DNA of 64,000 nucleotides from Criblamydia sequanensis CRIB-18 (GTDB lineage Bacteria; Chlamydiota; Chlamydiia; Chlamydiales; Criblamydiaceae), in NCBI RefSeq assembly GCF_000750955.1, contig NZ_CCEJ010000003.1:186001-250000 (forward strand), read 5' to 3'. Both the position numbers and the translations under genes were made by a program. How positions within the stretch are numbered: the first letter of the stretch is position 1; each line of letters starts with the position of its first letter. The notes beneath the pieces were generated by a model, which did not search any database, was not told where the DNA came from, and saw only the letters and a list, made by a program, of their open reading frames with translations. Below, in pieces: positions 1 to 8,500 of the stretch.

Positions 1-17
1 AAGCCGCTTTGGTTTAG
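1..17 (+). CDS. Possible 3' tail of an upstream gene (rplT candidate)
   Basis: One frame beginning at position 3 reads Ala-Ala-Leu-Val and then a TAG stop at 15-17, just ahead of a terminator. In many chlamydiae rplT precedes pheS and L20 ends in a short Ala-rich tail, so this may be the last codons of rplT. Only four codons are visible, so the identity is a guess from gene order. Confidence 0.25.
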
Positions 18-31
18 AATGAAAAGTTGAG

Positions 32-53
32 GCGGAGCTAAGGCTCCGCTTTT
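32..53 (+). terminator. Rho-independent terminator upstream of pheS
   Basis: A perfect 7-bp stem (GCGGAGC at 32-38, GCTCCGC at 43-49) with a TAAG loop is followed by a short T-run at 50-53. It probably ends the transcript of the gene to the left, so pheS would have its own promoter in the AT-rich stretch 54-120. Confidence 0.7.
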
Positions 54-135
54 ATATCGCCTAAATAACACAATAAAATTCTTCTCGGAATTATTATTCT
101 TTCATTTTTCCATTTTTTACGCTTTGGAGTGACTC

Positions 136-1164
136 TTGCAGACGCACATTGAAACCATCCAAAAAGAATTCGAAGAAGATTTTAAAAACTGCTTCTCTTC
201 AGCGACCCTTGAATCCCTTAAAATAAAATACCTTGGCAAAAAAGGCCCTATCCAAGACTTGATGAAAGGTCTTAAAGAAGCAAGCGGGGAAGATCGTCCC
301 AAGCTTGGCAAATCGATTAATGACTTAAAAGTGTCTATTGAAGCAAAGCTTACCGAACTTGGCCGCTCTTTAATTGCAAGAGAAGAGCAGCAAAAGCTCT
401 TAGCTGAAAAAATTGATGAAACGCTTCCCGGAAAAAAACGCTTTCAAGGGCGTAAACACCCGGTAAACGGCACTCTTGATGAAATCATCAATATCCTTAT
501 CGCCATGGGGTTTACAGTCGAACAAGGCCCGGATATTGATACCGATTACTATAATTTCGAAGTTTTAAATTTTCCTCCTGAGCATCCTGCTCGGGATATG
601 CAAGATACGTTTTACATAAACAAGGAAGTGTTGCTTAGAACGCATACAAGCAACATTCAAGCGCGTGTGATGGAGTCTCAAAAGCCGCCCATCCGAATTA
701 TTGCGCCGGGCAAGTGTTTCCGTAATGAAGCAGTCACTTCAAGATCTCATGTGTTCTTCCATCAAGTGGAAGCGGTTTACATCGATAAAAATGTCTCTTT
801 TTCTGATTTGATGGGAACTTTGACAGACTTCATGCAAAAGCTTTTTTATAAAGACATTAAAGTCCGTTTTTGGCCCAATTATTTCCCTTTTGTTGAGCCT
901 GGGCTGCAAGTTGACATCCACTGCTTGAACTGCAAAGGTTCGGGCTGTACTCTTTGCAAGCATACGGGTTGGCTTGAAGTGGCAGGCGCCGGCATGATTC
1001 ACCCCGAAGTTTTAAAAAATGGCGGTATTGATCCCGAGGAATACAGCGGCTTTGCATGGGGCCTTGGAATTGAAAGACTTGTGATGCTTAAAAACGGAAT
1101 CAAAGACATTCGATTATTTACAGAAAACGACATTCGTTTTTTAAATCAGTTCTCGGCCATTTAA
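136..1164 (+). CDS. pheS: Phenylalanyl-tRNA synthetase alpha subunit
   Basis: Class II aminoacyl-tRNA synthetase catalytic subunit that charges tRNA-Phe in the cytoplasm together with PheT, which is not in this window. The 342 residues match the usual PheS length. The N-terminal third is the helical tRNA-binding arm. The catalytic core carries PPEHPARDMQDTFY and LRTHTSNIQAR (motif 2 region) and a C-terminal GLGIERLVML motif 3. The start is TTG at 136 with a GGAG ribosome-binding site at 126-129; no in-frame ATG lies close by. The stop overlaps the next gene by one base (TAATG), so translation of the two is probably coupled. Confidence 0.96.
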   Translation: MQTHIETIQKEFEEDFKNCFSSATLESLKIKYLGKKGPIQDLMKGLKEASGEDRPKLGKSINDLKVSIEAKLTELGRSLIAREEQQKLLAEKIDETLPGKKRFQGRKHPVNGTLDEIINILIAMGFTVEQGPDIDTDYYNFEVLNFPPEHPARDMQDTFYINKEVLLRTHTSNIQARVMESQKPPIRIIAPGKCFRNEAVTSRSHVFFHQVEAVYIDKNVSFSDLMGTLTDFMQKLFYKDIKVRFWPNYFPFVEPGLQVDIHCLNCKGSGCTLCKHTGWLEVAGAGMIHPEVLKNGGIDPEEYSGFAWGLGIERLVMLKNGIKDIRLFTENDIRFLNQFSAI

Positions 1165-2060
1165 TGCATAGATGGACAGTGACAAAAGAGGAAGCCGGCC
1201 TTTCTCTTCAGCAATTCTTGCAAAAGCACCTAAAGGGCCTTTTTTCGTTAAAGGAAATTAAATCAGGGCTGATGGGCTTAGCCTGCAAGCGGAATAAAAA
1301 AGTTGAGCGATTCGGCAGCGTTAAAGTCAATCAAGATGATCTTGTAGAATGGCTTGAAAAAGAAAAGAGCGAAAAGCAGAAAGCTATCTCTTTTGAAAAA
1401 GAGAGAATCCTCTTTGAGGATGACTTCTTTTTAGCCTATGACAAGCCCTCTTCTTGCTTAACGATGGAAAAGGGAATCTTAGAAGAAATCAATAAAAGCT
1501 ATACAAAAGTTTTTCCTGTCCACCGTTTGGATAAAGACACCACAGGAGTTCTTCTTTTTGCTAAGACAGAAAAAACGGCAGCCTATCTTGAATCGCTTTT
1601 TCGAAAAAAGGAAATCCATAAAACCTATTTGGCTTTGGTTTCAGGTTTGCTTAAGAAAGATCAGGAATCAGTCCTTAATTATTTAGGAAAAACGGGTTCT
1701 TTTTCAGGTCAAACTATCTATGGGCCGCAGTCTTCAAAACTTGGAAAATTTGCTGAAACCGAATTTATAGTCGTTTCTCATGGAAAAGAACACACCCTGG
1801 TGAAATGCTTTCCAAAAACAGGACGAACCCATCAAATCAGATCGCATCTAAAAACGCTTGGACACCCTATAGTCGGAGATGTTCAATATGGATGGGAGGA
1901 ATCTCTTCCTTTTAATGTGAGAAGAACTTTGCTTCATGCCTACTCCATTGAATTAACCCACCCTGACACGCATAAAAAAATTTGCATTGTCGCAAAAACT
2001 CCCTTGGATTTTAATGAAATGGAAATGCATCTTATAGGGAATCTTTGGAAAGAGAGATGA
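1164..2060 (+). CDS. RluA-family RNA pseudouridine synthase
   Basis: Isomerises specific uridines to pseudouridine in rRNA or tRNA. The signature HRLDKDTTGVLLFAK lies near residues 120-135 and contains the catalytic Asp; a second conserved block, FPKTGRTHQIRSHL, follows near residue 215. The N-terminal 75 residues look like an S4-type RNA-binding domain (LSLQQFLQKHL, then a basic stretch). At 298 residues it is typical for the family, but whether it is RluA, RluC or RluD cannot be told from motifs alone. It overlaps pheS by one base and the next gene by four bases (ATGA), so it sits in an operon. Confidence 0.9.
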   Translation: MHRWTVTKEEAGLSLQQFLQKHLKGLFSLKEIKSGLMGLACKRNKKVERFGSVKVNQDDLVEWLEKEKSEKQKAISFEKERILFEDDFFLAYDKPSSCLTMEKGILEEINKSYTKVFPVHRLDKDTTGVLLFAKTEKTAAYLESLFRKKEIHKTYLALVSGLLKKDQESVLNYLGKTGSFSGQTIYGPQSSKLGKFAETEFIVVSHGKEHTLVKCFPKTGRTHQIRSHLKTLGHPIVGDVQYGWEESLPFNVRRTLLHAYSIELTHPDTHKKICIVAKTPLDFNEMEMHLIGNLWKER

Positions 2061-3136
2061 AATTTTTAATCGTCAAGCTTTCAGCTTTAGGGGATATCGT
2101 ACAATCTCTTCCAACAGTTGAATACTTAAAAAAGCGATTCAAAAATTGCCATATCAGCTGGGTTGTCGATAAAAGGTGCGCCTCCCTTGTCAAATCCCAT
2201 CCTTTGATTGACAAAGCCATTATCATCGATTTAAAAGCCTTGAAAAAGCAGCCTTTCTCACTAAACTCACTTTCTTATCTTAAAGAGATAAAAAAAGAGA
2301 TTCAGGAAATCTGCTATGATTGCGTATTTGACCTTCAAGGGAATATAAAATCAGGTTTTTTGACCTATTTTGCAAAAGCAAAAGACAAAGCGGGCTTTTC
2401 TTGGGAATCCCTTGCAGAGTGGCCAAGCGGCCTTGCAACTACTACCAAAGTTAAAGTACCTAAAAAATTAAATGCTAAGTTGAGCTATTTAGAGCTATTA
2501 AGAGGCTATTTTCAAGATAAAGAGCCTTTTGAAGAAGGCGCTCTTAAACTTAAGTTATCAGACGATGAAGAAAAAAAGCTTAAGGCATTAGTCGATCAAC
2601 TTTTTTCATCCGGCAAAAAAATTATCTTCGTTTGTGTTGGGTCCGCCTGGCCAAATAAAAAATTACCCGAATCCTCATTAACCTATCTCATCAATACGCT
2701 TTCAGAGCAGTGTAAAAACTGTCTTTTTGTCTTTGGCTCCGGAAACGATGAAGAGTTTGAAGAATCGTATAGAATCAGTAAGCAAATTAGCCAGGAAACT
2801 TTCGTTTTAGAAAAGCTATCCATCCCTCTTTTTCAACATTGTTTATTACGCTCAAGCGGTGTTATAGCGATGGATTCTTTTGCTCTTCATTTAGCCGGAG
2901 CTTCCAAAAAACCCACTTTTGGATTTTTTGGTGCTTCGCTTGGCGAAATCTATGCGCCGCCAATAAATGATAGCGCTTACTTTCAGGGGGAGTGCCCGTA
3001 CGGCATAACCTTTGTTAAACGATGCCCAAAACTTCGAACTTGCAAGACAGGGGCTTGCTTAAGAGAGGTTCCAAAGACTATTCTTTTAGAATCCTTGCAA
3101 AAAACCCATTGGATTTCCGAAAACTTTAAGCCCTAA
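2057..3136 (+). CDS. GT9-family lipopolysaccharide heptosyltransferase
   Basis: Likely transfers an ADP-heptose residue to the LPS inner core at the inner face of the cytoplasmic membrane. It opens with MKFLIVKLSALGDIVQSLP, the classical GT9 start (KxSxLGDxxxxLP). The C-terminal domain has the donor-site pattern SGVIAMDSFALHLAGASKKP. I placed the start at ATG 2057, because it overlaps the upstream stop as ATGA and follows GGAA/GAGAG; an in-frame TTG lies four codons upstream at 2045. The C-terminus holds a cluster of cysteines (CPYG, RCPKLRTCKTGACL), often seen in WaaC-like proteins. Presence implies a heptose-containing core, unlike the minimal LPS of Chlamydia. Confidence 0.88.
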   Translation: MKFLIVKLSALGDIVQSLPTVEYLKKRFKNCHISWVVDKRCASLVKSHPLIDKAIIIDLKALKKQPFSLNSLSYLKEIKKEIQEICYDCVFDLQGNIKSGFLTYFAKAKDKAGFSWESLAEWPSGLATTTKVKVPKKLNAKLSYLELLRGYFQDKEPFEEGALKLKLSDDEEKKLKALVDQLFSSGKKIIFVCVGSAWPNKKLPESSLTYLINTLSEQCKNCLFVFGSGNDEEFEESYRISKQISQETFVLEKLSIPLFQHCLLRSSGVIAMDSFALHLAGASKKPTFGFFGASLGEIYAPPINDSAYFQGECPYGITFVKRCPKLRTCKTGACLREVPKTILLESLQKTHWISENFKP

Positions 3137-3271
3137 TTTGCGGCCAAATCCCGCTTTATAATTTTGAAAATGCAAGAGGCGTAATTTACGCAGAGTGAAG
3201 CCAAACTCAAAAGTTGACCCTCGTCCGCCTAAAGGCATCTCTATTAGAGAGATTTCGTTCCCAATCCTCTT

Positions 3272-4408
3272 TTAAATCCGGATTTCTTCAAGGAGGTTTG
3301 AAGTTTTTGGAAGAATAAAGTTTAAGTCAATATGATCTTCAATGAGGTGAATGGCTTTTTCGATTTTCTCTGAATCGGCCATTTGAATTTTGGCCGTAAA
3401 TGAAGTGATCATTTGCATGGCATCGTAGCTGCAAAGCGGCGCATAAAGGATCGGCATATCCACTTTTTTAAAAGCTTCCATATGCTCTTCCAAGGGCGGT
3501 TGCCGTCCTGTCAAAATTAGCCCTCCTTGATAATCCTTATGCCATTTCGTAATCTCTTCTTGGTGGCGCATTAAAGTGGCGTCGATAATATCTTTTCGGC
3601 TTGCCGGTGTAATAATCAGTTGATTTGGAAGAAGCTCTTCATAAAAGGCATCAACTGATCCTGCAACTAGCCTGACATTATCAAAATGCCTCATCCTATG
3701 CGATTCGCCCGAGAGAAGTTTTGTCTGAAAAAGGGTTTCAAAGTCTTGAATGGTGGGCTTACTTAAAAAAGGGTCGTAAGGAACAACACCGATAACCGGT
3801 ATATTATGCTTGTTCAAGGCTTTGTTAATGTAGTATTCGATCATTTCCTTCTTTTCGCTTAGGACTTTATTGAGAATGACTCCCTTGACTTTAACATTCC
3901 AGGCTTTAAGCAAGGATAAATTTAAGGAAAGTTCATCAAAAGCAGAACCTAGACCTCCTGATGAGATAAGGATAATATCAAGTCCAAGTTTGCTTGCGAC
4001 CCGAGCATTTGAAAGCTCAAGAATGGAACCGACGCCCACATGTCCTGTGCCTTCAACAAGTGTGAAGGAATGAGCTTGAGAGATGCGCTCATGGCATTCC
4101 ACTATTTTATTCAATAGCAAATCGCTATCGATGCCCCCGTCTAAATAGAGTTTTGTAAAGCCTGATGGGATGATGACGGGGCTCATATCTTCCCATGAAG
4201 CACTAAGATCAAATTGCTTTTTAATTAAAACTACATCCTTATCAACTTTCACATTATCAATTGTGACATGCTGCTGACCGACAGGTTTTATGAAACCGAC
4301 AGAAGGCAAGTGCTTTTTCAAAACAGCTGTCAAACCTAATGAAAGAGTGGTTTTTCCAACATGCTGTCCTGTCGCCGCTATAAAAAACCCTTTATTTTTG
4401 TCTGCCAT
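3272..4408 (-). CDS. BioD-like P-loop / DRTGG-domain protein
   Basis: The N-terminal half is a dethiobiotin-synthetase-like (AAA_26) P-loop domain with FIAATGQHVGKTTLSLGL near residues 8-25 and VEGTGHVGVGS near residue 125. The C-terminal part resembles the DRTGG regulatory domain found in long phosphotransacetylases (ILTGRQPPLEEHMEAF near residue 300). It matches the N-terminal architecture of such Pta proteins without the catalytic Pta domain, so a regulatory or nucleotide-binding role is likely, not biotin synthesis. I chose ATG 4408, preceded by AAAGGA. An upstream ATG at 4573 would add 55 Lys-rich residues with no similarity to the family. Convergent with the heptosyltransferase gene. 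Confidence 0.8.
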   Translation of the reverse strand: MADKNKGFFIAATGQHVGKTTLSLGLTAVLKKHLPSVGFIKPVGQQHVTIDNVKVDKDVVLIKKQFDLSASWEDMSPVIIPSGFTKLYLDGGIDSDLLLNKIVECHERISQAHSFTLVEGTGHVGVGSILELSNARVASKLGLDIILISSGGLGSAFDELSLNLSLLKAWNVKVKGVILNKVLSEKKEMIEYYINKALNKHNIPVIGVVPYDPFLSKPTIQDFETLFQTKLLSGESHRMRHFDNVRLVAGSVDAFYEELLPNQLIITPASRKDIIDATLMRHQEEITKWHKDYQGGLILTGRQPPLEEHMEAFKKVDMPILYAPLCSYDAMQMITSFTAKIQMADSEKIEKAIHLIEDHIDLNFILPKTSNLLEEIRI

Positions 4409-4619
4409 GTTTTTTCCTTTCGAATTGTCCTTCAAATTATCGGGTTTACCGATTAAATTCTTGCCTTTTGCTCTCGCTTTTGAAAAGGCCTTTTTTTGTT
4501 GAGTTGATGTTACTCTTGCTGTAGACTTAATTCTTAATCTTAAATTTTCGATAAAACAAAAATTCCTTACCACAAAAATTTACATTCATTACAGATTCTT
4601 AAGAAAAAGGAATGAACTT

Positions 4620-5165
4620 ATGCATCAAGAAGCTAAACACGTACAAATGACAGAAGAGCAAGTGAATCAACTTGGTCTTATGTTAAAAAGGCTTTTCTCT
4701 TTGCCGATTAAACGATCTACATTAAGGGAATTACATGGTATTTTAATGCGATTTGCAAGAGGAAACGAAGCTCAATTTAAGGACATGTTTGAAGCTTTTC
4801 TCCTAGGACAGCCTGTAAATCCTGCCAATAAAGACTTAAATACCCTTATCAAGGAATATTCTCCCCTTGTTAGACTTGCAAGAGAAGTTCATGATAGGGG
4901 AGAGTTTTTAGGATTTATCACTTCAGATATCCTATCTTTCCAGGACAATAAACCTGTTTTAAGCAATCTTTTTAGAAATATCGATGGGACAGAGACCCAT
5001 TTTATTACCGATGTTCCTACCACTCTTCAAATGATTCTACACTTTGTAAACCGTATTCAGGAAATCGCTAAAAATGAGGCCGGGAAGGCTACTTTGAAAG
5101 AACAAAAAGAGGCGATTGCGCAACTAAAAATGTTTTCTGATAGCCTTCAGAAAGAAATTTCCTAA
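4620..5165 (+). CDS. Conserved-looking helical protein, unknown function
   Basis: A 181-residue protein rich in helix-forming residues, without signal peptide, membrane segment or a motif I recognise. It starts at ATG 4620 behind AAGGAA. The N-terminal half is basic and amphipathic (LMLKRLFSLPIKRSTLRELHG) and the C-terminus is Lys/Glu-rich, consistent with a soluble cytosolic protein. It stands alone between the divergent BioD-like gene and ffs. Confidence 0.75.
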   Translation: MHQEAKHVQMTEEQVNQLGLMLKRLFSLPIKRSTLRELHGILMRFARGNEAQFKDMFEAFLLGQPVNPANKDLNTLIKEYSPLVRLAREVHDRGEFLGFITSDILSFQDNKPVLSNLFRNIDGTETHFITDVPTTLQMILHFVNRIQEIAKNEAGKATLKEQKEAIAQLKMFSDSLQKEIS

Positions 5166-5246
5166 AAAGAATCTTGAATGTTAGAGGATTATTTTTTATA
5201 ATAATCCTTCCTATTGAACTGTTTATCAGTTCATGGTCCAATTTTT

Positions 5247-5345
5247 TACCGGGGACCTCATGAGATAGGGCAGTCCGAACCAGGTCAGGACAGGAATGTA
5301 GCAGCCTTAAGGATGTCGTCTTATGTCTTGAGATAATCTCCGGTA
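5247..5345 (+). ncRNA. ffs: 4.5S-type signal recognition particle RNA
   Basis: About 99 nt that fold into one long hairpin: TACCGGGGA at 5247-5255 pairs with TCTCCGGTA at 5337-5345. The conserved SRP domain IV core is present, with CCAGGTCAGGACAGGAA followed by GTAGCAGCC at 5280-5306, which is the Ffh-binding asymmetric loop and GNAR-type tetraloop. A T-run at 5349-5357 ends the transcript. The RNA works with Ffh in co-translational targeting to the inner membrane. Confidence 0.93.
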
Positions 5346-5357
5346 TTCTTTTTTTTT
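5346..5357 (+). terminator. T-tract terminating ffs
   Basis: The closing stem of the SRP RNA is followed directly by TTCTTTTTTTTT. The RNA hairpin plus this tract forms an intrinsic terminator. Confidence 0.75.
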
Positions 5358-5403
5358 ATACCCATTTCTCAAGAACCTCAGTTACCATAAACTGTAAGAA
5401 AAT

Positions 5404-5538
5404 AGGTCTGATCTGTCCGGCCGAAGGCGAAGTTATGAACTTGGCCGAGGTGCTTAGCGTTTCAATTGGCAACTGAGAGGCTTGCTCATGCGGGATTTAA
5501 GGGGACAAGTTGGGTTTAAACCCTGCGAAGTAAGACCT
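5404..5538. other. Intergenic segment with nested inverted repeats, unknown
   Basis: Between ffs and the end of glgAB there is a more GC-rich stretch than the usual intergenic DNA. AGGTCT (5404-5409) and AGACCT (5533-5538) could close it. Inside are CGGCC/GGCCG (5419-5423 with 5444-5448) enclosing AAGTT/AACTT, and a perfect palindrome GGGTTTAAACCC at 5512-5523. There is no ORF. It could be a structured RNA, a 3' UTR element or a degraded repeat; I do not recognise a known RNA family. Confidence 0.35.
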
Positions 5539-5565
5539 CACATAGGAACAATCAACTCTATTAAC

Positions 5566-8500
5566 TTATGTCGGAAGAGGTGAAGCGTTTTCTGAGATAA
5601 AAACATTAGATAAGGGTGGAACTTGTAGCTTATATCCAATAATTGTTCCGCTTCCATCTTTTAAGTATTCTAATTTTTTATTTGTTCGTCCTTTTCCGCC
5701 AAATTCCGTCTCATCCGAGTTAAATATTTCGTGAGGATGCCATTGGAGGTTAGGCAAGCCATGTTTTTTAAGAAATTCTTCTATAGATTTTTTTGATTGA
5801 AAGACCCATTTAAAAAATTCCTTTTTAAGGTTAGCGTCATTTTTGATTTTCTCAAAGAAATTCGGATAACGGCTTAGGCAGCTCAGCTTTTCGATTTCTT
5901 CAGAAGATAAGTCTTTGTTTGCATTGTCCCTTTTGTTCTTCTTCCCTTTTAAGGCTAAGATTTTCATTTTTTCCAAAATTTCTTTATTTTCAAAAAAGAC
6001 CTTGAATTCTTCTACGTGCTCACTTGAAAAATTATGGAAGCATGCAATAGACTCGCCCTCATTACTTGTTCTGCGATAGGCGTGAATAATTTTTTGGGGA
6101 TCATTTTTTTCAATCCAGGTTAAATCATTTGCATTGTCGTCATGCTGCCAAAAAGGCGTATAGGACTTATAAATCCTATTCAAGCGCTGAAGGGTCTTCT
6201 GGCTGTTGCTTTCTTTTTCGCCAAGCTTAAGATCCATTAAGCCTTTTTCTTTGCCGATGAATTCATCCCATCCTTGACTGAGTCCGCTATCGCAGCCCAT
6301 AAACATTAATTTTTTACCTGGTGCGCTCATGATATAGCCAAAAAAAGCTCTTAAATTGGCAAACTTCTCTTCAACCGATAAGTTGGTGTTTTTTTCGAGG
6401 AGAGCGTTCAGTTTTATCGTTACCTCATCATGAGAAATTGCTAAAATCATTTTATGAAAAGTATCTTCGCTAACGGCGGTCGTAATTTTATGATAGTAAC
6501 CTTTTCGCTCTGTTGGAGGCTTTGAAAAATATTCGAGCGAATTCTTCATCCAACCGATGTTCCATTTTTGATCAAACCCTAAACCTCCGCTAGCCATCGA
6601 TTTTGTCGTTTCCATTTCTCCGGAATAGTCTTCTGCCATCATCATGACGCCTGGAAAGTCTCTATGGACAACAGTGTTCAGATCTTTTAAAAAACGACGG
6701 CTTGAATTCGAATCTTCACTAAGCAGCATGCACCTTACAGCATCCACACGCAAACCATCGATATGCATCTCTTTTAGCCAATAAATCGCGCTTGAAGTAA
6801 GAAAATTACGAATTGGTTTTTTTCCATAATCAAAAAAGTAAGTCCCCCAATCAAAGGCTAGGTTTCGAATGGAGAAAAGCAGGGCTAAGAAGGAGGGTTG
6901 ATATTGGTTGCTTCCATCAAAATAGCTAAGGGCGTTGGGATCTTTTGCAAAATGAGCGGGAATCCAGTCAAGATATACGCCGATCTGATGATTGTGCAGT
7001 GTCTCAACTAAATATTTGAAATCCTCCGGTGTTCCCATGCGGCTTGTTGGACTAAAGAAGCCTGTGACTTGATAGCCCCATGATATTTCATTCGGATGCT
7101 CCAAAATTCCCATCAACTCAACGTGGGTATATCCCATTGTTTTACAGTGCTTTACAAGTTCCAAAGCAAATTCCCTGTAATTTAAGAATTCTCCATTTTT
7201 TTTCTTCCAGGTTAATGGGTGCACTTCATAGACACTTACCGGGGCAGGCTTGCCTGCATTTTCGACGCGGGATTGCATCCATTCTTGATCATTCCATTCA
7301 TAAGCGCGATCAACGACAACAGAACAAAGAGGTTCACCCGGGATGGGATTTTGCAAGTGGCTTAAGCCTAAAGGATCTAATTTAATCTGGCCGTTCACAA
7401 TAAATTGATAGTAAGTTCCAATACCTAAACCTGGAACAAAACCGGCCCAAGTTCCATTTTTTTCTTTACTTAGTTCGTATAGATGACTTTGATTTTCGGT
7501 TAAAATTTTAACTTGAACTGTTTTAGCTTGAGGGGCTTCAACAGCAAACTGAACGCCCTCTATATTAGCTCCGTCAGCTCCTGAAATGAAATGTGAGCCT
7601 AACTTTTCATAAGTTTTAGAATTTACTTTATAGCCGTAAGGAGAGGAAACGCGCCCTCGAACTTTTTCTGGAAGCGCTCTATACATTTTCTCTAATTTTT
7701 TAAAATTAAACTGATTATAAAAATAGGCGCTATAATTTTCTTCCAGCTTATCTGAATTAGATGCTCTATGATGCTGTATTAGGCTTGTATCTCGGATTTT
7801 GTCCATTTGAGAACAAATGTTGACCAGGGGTCTTTTGAGAGGATTTTTTCTTTGGATAGCGAATTTTTTTGCGTTTTCATAAACAAACCGATATTTTTCT
7901 ATTGGAGAATAACCGGAAGGGGATGTGGACCAACTATATTTTCTACCCTCCTCGATGATTCGACGCACTAATCGACCTTTTTGTTCAGGCGTATAGTTTT
8001 TCCATGTAAGAAGAGCGGTTCGAATAGCTGTTTCCATGGAATTTTTTTCTTCTCGATTAAAAAGAAAACCATTGAATCTCTCGCTATTCTTCTCAGGCGG
8101 AATAATCGTATCTGAAAGTCCGCCGACTTTCGAACCTATGCTTAAGGATCCAAAAAGCCAACCTTCAAATTGAACAAGACCGCAAGGTTCAAATTTTGAG
8201 GGTATCAAGAGGAAATCGGATGCCCCTCTGACAAGAGAGCCGCAACCTTGCCTATCTTTATCTCCTTGTTGATAATGATAGCGGCCATTCGGATCTTTGA
8301 AGTCTCTTATAAAAAGAACATTTTCTTTGTATTTTATCTCAAGGTCATCAAGGATTTTTGAAGCTTTCTTATCTTCTAAAGAACCCATGACAATAAATTG
8401 TCCGCCGTTTTTTAAGGTTTCCTCTATGGCGCCTTCCAATTTATCTAAACCTTTTTGATAGGAATCAAAACGGCCGACATAGGTCACGATCGGTTTAGTA

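Noticed and set aside
4409-4573. 55-residue N-terminal extension of the BioD-like protein
   Set aside because: The internal ATG at 4408 has a good AAAGGA site and gives the family start; the extension is Lys-rich and unlike the family.
7080-7385. Plus-strand gene of 101 codons inside glgAB
   Set aside because: It lies wholly opposite the catalytic region of the branching enzyme and shows no protein-like features.
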